DNA of 64,000 nt from Setomelanomma holmii (Eukaryota; Ascomycota; Dothideomycetes; Pleosporales; Phaeosphaeriaceae). Shown in pieces: positions 56,729 to 64,000 of this stretch. The first letter of the stretch is position 1. Every line of letters begins with the position of its first letter. The notes beneath the pieces were generated by a model. The model did no database searches and was not told the DNA's origin. It saw nothing but the letters and a program-made list of their open reading frames with translations. Made by a program: the position numbers and the translations under genes. Location: NCBI GenBank assembly GCA_010015745.1, contig ML978232.1, positions 1 to 64,000 on the forward strand, given 5' to 3'.

Positions 56729-59700
56729 CTAACGGAAGAGGCTTCTCAGCTCTTCCAAGCGCTGTTTCGTCTCTTCCTCCTTGCTCCTACGCTGTCTGGT
56801 CATGGTCAGATCTGCCAATTTCTTCTTCTTTTGCTGCAGCTCGACCATCTTCTCCTCGAAACTGTTGTTCATGATGAAGCGCTTGATGACAACCTCCCTA
56901 TCTTGACCAAGACGATGAACTCGGTCGACTGCTTGAGCTTCAGCTGCTGGATTGAACTGCGGCTCCATCATGAAGACTTTGTTAGCAGTAGTCAAGTTCA
57001 GACCGAGGCCACCAGCGCCAATTGAGACAAGCATGACTGTGATCGAGGGGTCTTCTCGGAACACGCGCATGGACTTGTCGCGCGCGTCTCGGGACATTCG
57101 ACCGTCTAAACGGCAGTGCGGGTGCTGGTGGTTCTTCAGTGCGATCTCGATAAGGTCGAGATGCGTAGTCCAACAGGAAAAGACAATGCTCTTGATAGGG
57201 CGCTCATCAGGGTTTGCATCACTCCACTTCCGGTGCTCGTTCAAATCATTGAGCAGAGCTTGCGTCTTTGTATGTGGGCCTGCGTAGCTGCCAATCTTCT
57301 TTGACAATTTGGGATCCTTGCGGATGCGCTCACGCTCTTCTTGATACGCCCTGTAATCGCTGCGTTTGAGTGTGAATGCACGTGGCATGCCGCGGTCCTC
57401 GCAAAGCTGGCATATTGTGCTGCCATCCTCTTGCAATGAGGCTTTCCACTGCTGTTGGAGCGTCTTGAGATGCTTAGGACAGGCAATGTGGTAGCAAGAT
57501 GTCATGTAACCGATGATGTCGGACACATCGCCATCGTCATCCTCGTCGTCGCTGTCTGTGTCGAGCACAGACTGCTTCTTGCTCGCCGTCCCGCTACAAA
57601 AGGCACACCCGGAGTTGTCGGTTTGATCTAGTAGGTCGAGCATGTCGTATGCTTGCTGACGGGTAAGGGCAGGTATCTCGGTCTCTTCTTCGCCAATCTC
57701 CATAGGATTGTCGTATGTCATGCCATCGGTTGTCTTCAGTGCGTCATCGCTAAGAAGATCTCGCCCATGTGCGCAGATGAGCCGCATGTTGAGAATAGCC
57801 GTGAGAATACGAGCATAACTATTGCCGCCCATCTTCTCACCAGACGTGGCAACGTTAACCTTGCGCTGAGTGTCCCTCTCGAACCAATCATGAAGTTTGC
57901 GCTCCTCTTTGGAGAACTCCAGCTTCATGATCAGGTCATTTCGCTTGGGAATCTGGTCCTTGATGATCTCCTTCGTTCGCCGTAGGGTGACCGTGCTCAC
58001 CAGTAGCTGCAGCTTTGGTACGACCTCGGGATCGGCGTTCTTAAATGGGGCGACAACGTGAAAGTTGAAGCCTTGGGTAGTGTTGAAAGGGCTCAATTGG
58101 ACGAAGTTGAAAAGTGCACCGAGATCTTCGAGACGATTTTGGACTGGAGTACCTGTGACGGCCCACCGCCGCTGTCCGAAAAGCGCGCATGTAGCCCTAG
58201 ACTGTGCGGTAGGGTTGCGGATGGTGTGCGCCTCATCTAGCACGATTCTGAACCAGTTGATGTAAGGTAGTGGTCGCTTCCGATCTTGAATGTCCTTGGC
58301 GATGATGTGGTAGGTGGTGATGACGATGTCATGATTTGCAAGCTCTTTATAATTCATACCAAAACGCTCGCTACCATGGTATCGAGTCCAGCGAAGCATG
58401 CTTCTGCCAGGAGGGAAATGTTCCTTGATCTGCTCCTTCCAGTTGGTCATCGTGCTCAGTGGACAGATCAACAAAGTGGCCCGGCTGTTGATGATAGGCT
58501 GTATTATATTGGACTGCGGTGGTGCCGGAGGCGGCTTCTTTTTGTCCACAAAATCCCTGGCTGCTGCTATTGACTCGTTGTCGGCTACCAGCGACAAGAC
58601 ACTGAGAGTCTTGCCCAAGCCCATCTCATCAGCTAGGATACCACCACGATAAGGCTTGGGCTTGACGGTGTTCTCCTCTCCAGTAATGACGTGGATGTAT
58701 GACTTGCGGCCATTGTCTTTGTAATGAGGTTTCCACAGTGAGTCTTTCCGATCGTCATGTTCAGCAGCAGAATGGTCCTGCTCTTTGTCCCACATGAAGT
58801 AGAGTGCTTGCTTCTGATGAGGGTACAGCTCAGTCTTGATGTGAGTGGAGGGTTCTCGAGTCGGAACGACTTTTGAGCTCTTCACAACGGTATCAAAAAC
58901 ATCTGAAACATCGTTTCGAATCTCGTCGACACTTCGCAGAACGTAATTAGTGTTGACTCCTGGCGTGGGCGCCTGGTGCGTGAACAGCTCTGCTTGAAAG
59001 CTTGGATCAACGGCTTGGTTTCGAGTGAGCGAATCGCCATCTTGGGGGTTGAAATAGTCGTAGCGCTGTAGCTCGAATAATGGTCGGATGAGGCTGATGT
59101 TCTTCGCCTTGAGGTATTTGCCGATATCGCGAGCATATTTTCGCGGGCAGTATAGCTGCAGCGTCATGCTTATGAGACCCGAGAATGGTGTGCCAGGGTG
59201 ACCTTCTCCAGCTTGTTTCCGCCGAGGATCGGTCCAGGCCATCCACAACATGCCATTAGCCTTCGCAGCATCAATGAGAGGGCAAAGACCATTCGCTGTC
59301 TTGATATCGACTTTGCCGAACTCTTTGCCAGTAGGATCGGTAACCATGATGCCAAGGCTGTTACGATTGCCTCCCGAGCGGCGGAACGAGATCTTGATGC
59401 GGCCTTGCTGACCTGCATTACCGATATACTTCTTGGGATCTGGGAACGGGACCGTATGTGCCTGGACATATGTTTGTTTGACTTTGCCGATGCAGATTGT
59501 CTCCATGCTATTGTCACCGACGACTTGGAACTCGTCGTCGTCACCTGATCGTCCGTTAGTGTGGTTCGGAGCTTCCACAATTCTTGGGTACTCACTCATC
59601 GTCAGGTCAATCGCGGGGCCTTGCGAGGCTGGGGCAAGTGTCGGTGTTTGGCCGCTGGTCTTCTGTAGATCTAATGCGCTGCTGCCACCGAAGCTCGAGC

Positions 59701-60160
59701 CGTTGGTGACTTTTTTACGGTCTTCGTCAGTCTTAACTCGCTTTGAAGGCGATGCAGTGCGGTCTTGAACGTTGTGCAAGCGCTCGACAAGTGAGACTTG
59801 GCCGGCGAGGTCTGGATCTGTGCGTCCTCGTTCGGTGTCGTTTCCAGAAGAAGCTGGTCGTTTCGAGGTTGAAGTTCTAGGGTTGAGTAGTGCGCGCGGG
59901 TCGAAGTGTCGGAATAGCGAGACAGGCGCGACATTATGGTTGTTGTTATTATTGGGGCGAGGAGTCGCGTCACCTGACACATGCATGGTTAGCTCCGCGT
60001 CGGTGAAAGTTGTCGGGGGCATGAGGTCCAACTGAATGGCGTCATAGAGTTGCTGGTCTGAGGGACTCATCGACGGCTCATGCACGGCCAATGAGGAGTT
60101 AGACGATGCTTCAGTGCCTGGATTGTCTGCCATGTCGACCTCGGCGACAGATGTCTCCAT
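56729..60160 (-). CDS. SNF2-family ATPase with RING-type finger (Rad5/Rad16-like)
   Basis: Single exon of 1,143 residues. The first 200 residues are disordered and acidic. A folded block around 215-370 (IGNAGQQGRIKISFRRSGG) sits where Rad5/HLTF proteins carry HIRAN; I do not claim the match. The ATPase starts with GGILADEMGLGKTLSVLSL (Walker A), then LLICPLSTMTNWKEQI, VLDEAHTIRN and WAVTGTPVQNRLEDL. A zinc finger is inserted between the lobes: CAFC ... SCYHIACPKH ... CQLC, spaced like a RING but with a long acidic insert. Lobe two has SIVFSCWTTHLDLIEIAL, SIGAGGLGLNLTTAN and AEAQAVDRVHRLGQ. The insertion of a RING between helicase lobes is diagnostic for the Rad5/Rad16 group, which remodel DNA-protein complexes in repair and may ubiquitylate partners. 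Nuclear. Which subgroup it belongs to is open. Confidence 0.9.
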   Translation of the reverse strand: METSVAEVDMADNPGTEASSNSSLAVHEPSMSPSDQQLYDAIQLDLMPPTTFTDAELTMHVSGDATPRPNNNNNHNVAPVSLFRHFDPRALLNPRTSTSKRPASSGNDTERGRTDPDLAGQVSLVERLHNVQDRTASPSKRVKTDEDRKKVTNGSSFGGSSALDLQKTSGQTPTLAPASQGPAIDLTMSEYPRIVEAPNHTNGRSGDDDEFQVVGDNSMETICIGKVKQTYVQAHTVPFPDPKKYIGNAGQQGRIKISFRRSGGNRNSLGIMVTDPTGKEFGKVDIKTANGLCPLIDAAKANGMLWMAWTDPRRKQAGEGHPGTPFSGLISMTLQLYCPRKYARDIGKYLKAKNISLIRPLFELQRYDYFNPQDGDSLTRNQAVDPSFQAELFTHQAPTPGVNTNYVLRSVDEIRNDVSDVFDTVVKSSKVVPTREPSTHIKTELYPHQKQALYFMWDKEQDHSAAEHDDRKDSLWKPHYKDNGRKSYIHVITGEENTVKPKPYRGGILADEMGLGKTLSVLSLVADNESIAAARDFVDKKKPPPAPPQSNIIQPIINSRATLLICPLSTMTNWKEQIKEHFPPGRSMLRWTRYHGSERFGMNYKELANHDIVITTYHIIAKDIQDRKRPLPYINWFRIVLDEAHTIRNPTAQSRATCALFGQRRWAVTGTPVQNRLEDLGALFNFVQLSPFNTTQGFNFHVVAPFKNADPEVVPKLQLLVSTVTLRRTKEIIKDQIPKRNDLIMKLEFSKEERKLHDWFERDTQRKVNVATSGEKMGGNSYARILTAILNMRLICAHGRDLLSDDALKTTDGMTYDNPMEIGEEETEIPALTRQQAYDMLDLLDQTDNSGCAFCSGTASKKQSVLDTDSDDEDDDGDVSDIIGYMTSCYHIACPKHLKTLQQQWKASLQEDGSTICQLCEDRGMPRAFTLKRSDYRAYQEERERIRKDPKLSKKIGSYAGPHTKTQALLNDLNEHRKWSDANPDERPIKSIVFSCWTTHLDLIEIALKNHQHPHCRLDGRMSRDARDKSMRVFREDPSITVMLVSIGAGGLGLNLTTANKVFMMEPQFNPAAEAQAVDRVHRLGQDREVVIKRFIMNNSFEEKMVELQQKKKKLADLTMTRQRRSKEEETKQRLEELRSLFR

Positions 60161-61166
60161 GATAAAGATTGATGACAGTGGTAGCGGGCTGTTTCGAGGC
60201 TATATTATTGAAGAGCGGAGGAGAGTTGAAAGAAGGAAACGAGGGATCTCTACCTCTTTTACGTGCCCTCCGCGGGTCAAGTAATAGTGATGGGTCCATA
60301 TCGATCAAATACAAACAGAAATGCGACAGGTAAAAGAGGTCCGTCAGGCGTCAAATGTACGACGTAGTAGGACTGTGGTGGAGTCTTTCCTACAACAACT
60401 CACAGCCAGGCAGCACAGCGCATTCGATATCGATGCCAAGATCCTCGTACAGATTGTCGCAGCAATAAACGTGATGGCGCAAAGATTGGTTCAGTCCGGC
60501 CTTTCTTGCACCGCTGGTATTTCTGAGGCTGTGAAAGTCAATTCACGATGCTGTTTTGCGCGTTTACGCGATGGCGAATGCATCCACTGCTCAGCAGGTA
60601 TCGGGCGGCCGAGTGAGAGAAGGCAGGCGTCGAATTTCGCGTCGCAGCGGACCGTCGGCACCGAAGAACAACATGTGCGCTTTGTGGTGATGGGCGGAAT
60701 GAATAGCAGCGCTGTGCGCGTTGACTGTGATGGCGTTGCTGCCTTTCATTATCAGTGTGAGAAGTCATCGATTCATCTAGTCGGGTCCACGGGTGGCTGA
60801 GATGTGGCTAGTGGGGTCACGCGCTCTTTCCGTTTCGACGGCAAATATTCCAAGACCCGAGGAACACATGAAATCACGCAAAGGGAGCTTGAGAATCAGA
60901 TGATCATTTTTGTGATCCTGCCTGTCTCGTCAAAAGACGAGAGGGAGAAGCGGGTAGCCTGCCGACAATGTGTGTATTTCTACAGAAGGGATGCAGGTGT
61001 GGTATTACACAGCCCAAAATCGTGGTGCGCCGGATATGCAACCCAGCCAACCGTGATGCAGATCGCTAACAACGCCGCATATGCATGCCCGTCCATCTAA
61101 AATATGTCTCGGTTTCGCTTTGCGAAGTGAACAGCGTCGTTACAACAGTTCCAAATATTTCGAAAT
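60161..61166. other. intergenic; one doubtful open frame
   Basis: About 1 kb. A plus-strand frame at 60321-60800 (159 codons, Arg-, Val- and Ser-rich) has no domain and is probably chance. The first part holds the promoter of the SNF2 gene. Confidence 0.4.
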
Positions 61167-63503
61167 CTAACACCAAGTGAACACAGGGTTTCGCCCTTTC
61201 ACCATCTCCAACCTCTCCACGATGACCTTCTTCCGGTTGCCTTCCATGTCTTCATTAGCCGCATACCCAAGATCTCCTTCATCATCAAAGCCATAATCAT
61301 CAACGTCTCTTCTATGTGTGAGCGAGAACCTCCGTTGCCTTCGAGGCTCTTGCGTGATCTTCCTTGGTGCATCGTAACTCATGCGTGATCTATGGGCAGG
61401 TCTACCATTTGTACTCTCAGCCAGGACCTGCGAATTCCAGTAGACTCCGTTCACGGTAGCAGGAGAAGTGGGTCCGCCATTTTCTGCGCGCCGCACATCG
61501 AGGGACGAAGAGTCGCGCGACAGGTTGAATCTGTTCTCGTGAGCTGATTCGAGAGGGGGCGAGTTCAGTAATAGGTCATTCTGTGGCTTCTGGGGTGGTG
61601 TCGTGACGGCTGTTATGTCCATCTCTTCCTGTGCCTCATCCATGCGCTGAGATCGGCCTGGCTGCTGCTTGCGACGCATCTCTGCAGAAGGCGCACGCAG
61701 GGGCACTGCGATAGGTATTTCCACGATATCATCCCACACGCATACGCGAGCTCTTCTGGTCAGTTCCAGTGGGCCATGATCTGGTGTCTTCAGTGTTTCC
61801 ACCACATTCCATGCTTGACCTTTCATGACAGCAATCTGCTTCGCGTACATACGCTCCTTGAAATCTGCATCTTGGCTAAAACATTTCCTGAGTGCCATCT
61901 GTGTCTCGCTCCACCATTGTTTCGACGTGAGGAGAGGGAGGAAATGGCGACGGGCAGCTTCGGAGAAGGGTTGACCGATGAGCGAGACGGGGAGGAAAAG
62001 CCAGCCGAAGGGGTAGCTTCGCCACTATGAACGGTTAGCTAATGTCAGAGAAAAAGGCTGTGAGGTACATACAGCATCGGGGTGCTTCCAAGGCCACGAT
62101 AGGCTGTTATCGATAGCTCCAATTGTGACCGTGGGTGATGAAGCGCTCGGCAGTGGTGTTGTGGACCGACTCGTTGCTGTCATAGGTTCTCGTCGCCCAT
62201 ACGGGTCCAATTCCTCCATTGACTGCCTCGTGTAGCTACTGGGCTGAGCGTCATCGCCCACGTCGCCGTTCCGTTTCGGTGGCTCGGCTACAATTGTAGC
62301 CTCTTGTGTCTTCTGGTCGATCCTAATCATCCAATTGTCCAACCCTCTGTCCGTGTTTCGCATGATGTAGTCTAGGATGACTAGTCTCTCCAGCTGCTCC
62401 CTGAACGACTGCTGCAGCGCAACTGTCCAGAAGCCCCTGCGTTGTCGTTGTTGATCCGCCATCGTTGAGTACTCCTCTTCGTCCTCGTTGTCTGACTGTG
62501 GCCCGCTCGGTCTGCAGTCTTCGGCCCATCTTCGCTTCTTCTTCCGTGGCCCGCTGTCTGCCCTGATTCCTCCATTGTGCTGGTCGGGCCATGGGTGCTC
62601 CTTGAGGAAGATGTTGGCGTCCTTGAAGCCCTTGAGGAACACCTGGAAGCTACCCAGCTTCTCTGGAAATGGCTTCTTTTTCCTATAGTATGCCCTCCGA
62701 TCCCAGAAGTCGTAGTGAAACGACTTCGATGATAGCCCGACGACATCGGTGTAAGGTACGAGGTTCGTGCGCAGCTGGGTGTCGAGTACATATGCGGCAG
62801 CTTCGGAGACGTAGCTCAGGTTGGGAATGAGGCAGGCGCGGCCGAAGAAGAAGGGAAAGAGGTTACGATGGATCCATTTGGTCCATTTCGGGTTCCGCGA
62901 CGCGTATGGTTCCTCGTCCTTGGGCTTGAAAACACCCACGACCTTGCCCTGCGTGTTCCTTGCGAAGTAGCTTCCGGAGCTGCCCTGTGTGATCAATTTG
63001 GGATGCACATCCATCTCAATGGCCGTCCGCACACTCTCCACAGTATCGTCGAACTGCAGCTTCGTCATGCGGTCTGAAGCGCCATCGAAGTCGAATGTCA
63101 GCGTCTCTGCTGTCGCAGGCCGCACCCAGTCAGGGGCCTGGAAGACCGAGTGGTGTATCTCCAGCGGCTCATCATCAGGCGCGTCATTTTGCCTCTTGAT
63201 CTTGAACTTCTGCGCGATCTCGTCGGCCCACCGCTCGAATCTCGCGTTTATGGCCTTGATATCCACTCCCGAATTACTCCGTGGTCGCCGCCCGGAGGAT
63301 GTTCGTCGTAGATTTGGTGAGTTCGAGCCAGAGCCGCCCGGCATGCGCATGTGCGAGGAACGATGAGGTTGTATGGGGGCATACTGCGCGTTGGACAGGG
63401 AGTTCTGGTGCAGGTCGTCCTCCAAATCACTGTAATCTTCCTCCTCCTCTGCCTGGGCTATTCGGGCATAGCCGGACGTGGGCGGTCGTTTTGCTCTAGG
63501 CAT
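61167..63503 (-). CDS. LSB6: type II phosphatidylinositol 4-kinase
   Basis: Two exons, 63503-62073 and 62024-61167, about 762 residues. A 48-nt intron joins WPWKHPDA to WRSYPFGWLFLP. The start MPRAKRPPTSGYARIAQAEE is preferred to an in-frame ATG at 63602, because the added 33 residues are not family-like. Kinase motifs of the PI3/4-kinase type II fold are clear: ITQGSSGSYFAR (ATP loop), GVFKPKDEEPYASRNPKW (lysine and following loop), LVPYTDVVGLSS, the catalytic RNTDRGLDNWMI, and the metal-site region IGAIDNSLSWPW. The enzyme makes PI4P on Golgi, endosome and vacuole membranes. Yeast Lsb6 also helps endosome motion through Las17. A CC(x)P-type palmitoylation motif, as in animal enzymes, is not seen. 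The C-terminal 200 residues are disordered and Arg/Ser-rich. Confidence 0.93.
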
Positions 63504-63749
63504 TATGAGGCATGGAGAGTGAAAGAGCGAAGGATGACGGAGGTGCAGTGTCCCAAATAGAAGCCTGGCATTGTCATGAAATGACGATGCAAGCTGTTGC
63601 ATGGCCCCGCCTCATGCGGCTAGCGGCCGTTGCGGCTCCACAGCGATCCATCACAACAGGGGTCGGCTCGTGTGCCAAAAATATGTAGTGAACAAAGTGC
63701 ATGCTGGGTATCTTAGTCTAATATATCACAGTTATCGCAGTCCGACAAT

Positions 63750-64000
63750 CTAGAAGCTGTCGTCTAGATCCACCTGTCGCCGCACAACACTCGGGCTATC
63801 CTCGTCCATGCCACCCGTGCTATCAGTAATGTCGCCGCCTGCGGTCATGAGCAAGTCATCAACGATGCGTCTGCTGGCCTCTCGAGCTACCGTTATTGTC
63901 AGATTGTGTTCGAGATATAAAAGTTGTCATGACTCACCAGGCGTCTGAAGCAGCTTGCTCTGCGGAATGTGGAATTGTATGGTCTTCGGTGGACTGTAAC
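63750..64000 (-). CDS. ASK1: DASH complex subunit Ask1, C-terminal part (runs off the right edge)
   Basis: Exon 63886-63750 and part of a second exon (from 63938 to beyond 64000), joined by a 51-nt intron. The read-out is YSPPKTIQFHIPQSKLLQTP, then AREASRRIVDDLLMTAGGD and an acidic end with DEDSPSVVRRQVDLDDSF. This is the conserved C-terminal block of Ask1 in filamentous fungi. Ask1 is part of the ten-protein DASH/Dam1 ring that couples kinetochores to spindle microtubules, and it is a Cdk1 target; SPP and TP sites are visible here. The N-terminal DASH-assembly domain lies outside the window. The identification rests on a short but characteristic segment. Confidence 0.8.

Noticed and set aside
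60321..60800. 159-codon plus-strand frame
   Set aside because: No domain or family resemblance, composition unlike the neighbouring genes, and it lies in the promoter region of the SNF2 gene.
1..64000. CRISPR arrays, integrases, insertion sequences or LTR retrotransposons
   Set aside because: No regularly spaced repeats, transposase or reverse-transcriptase motifs were seen; the genome is eukaryotic. The hairpin at 2171-2220 is the only transposon-like trace.

Overview
The window is nuclear DNA from a filamentous ascomycete (Pezizomycotina). The signs are many short spliceosomal introns (about 36-130 nt, gt...ag), intact orthologues of standard fungal genes (eIF2-alpha, Yvc1, Ask1, type II PI4-kinase, a Spo71-like PH protein), an MHYT-sensor hybrid histidine kinase, and Pezizomycotina-type families (AA9 polysaccharide monooxygenase, NmrA-like reductases, EthD, secreted astacin). 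Dothideomycetes is my best guess from gene style; the sequence alone does not prove it.

Layout. 0-2 kb: SR-protein kinase broken by one in-frame stop. 2.7-5.7 kb: hybrid histidine kinase. 6.5-12.1 kb: CocE/NonD hydrolase, an AA9 relic, and two convergent NmrA-like reductases. 13-22.7 kb: housekeeping block with eIF2-alpha, the vacuolar cation channel, a large PH-domain protein and a GPI-anchored Ser/Thr-rich wall protein. 23.2 kb: a probable intron-bearing tRNA gene with its T5 terminator. 24.5-29.2 kb: sugar transporter plus GH31 alpha-xylosidase on the same strand, a likely xyloglucan-oligosaccharide utilisation pair. 30.3 kb: small EthD protein.

31.6-42.8 kb is a gene graveyard. It holds an astacin protease (catalytic Glu codon now Lys, plus stops and a frameshift), a methyltransferase with two in-frame stops, the last ~67 codons of a ferric reductase abutting an opposite-strand methyltransferase fragment, a POT peptide transporter with frameshifts, an N-terminal-only P450 and a hypothetical ORF split by TAG. 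Several lesions fit C:G->T:A change, as repeat-induced point mutation would give, but too few are readable to prove it. Two small intact genes sit inside it (38.5 and 39.2 kb).

43.0-47.8 kb holds a run of small, mostly minus-strand, single-exon orphan proteins, each with a Pro/Tyr-rich or low-complexity N-terminus and a charged helical C-terminus. This is the best candidate here for something undescribed.

48.9-64 kb is gene-rich again: a secreted ExeM-like nuclease, an ACS-family MFS permease, a long intronless SNF2/RING ATPase, type II PI4-kinase (Lsb6) and, cut by the right edge, DASH subunit Ask1.
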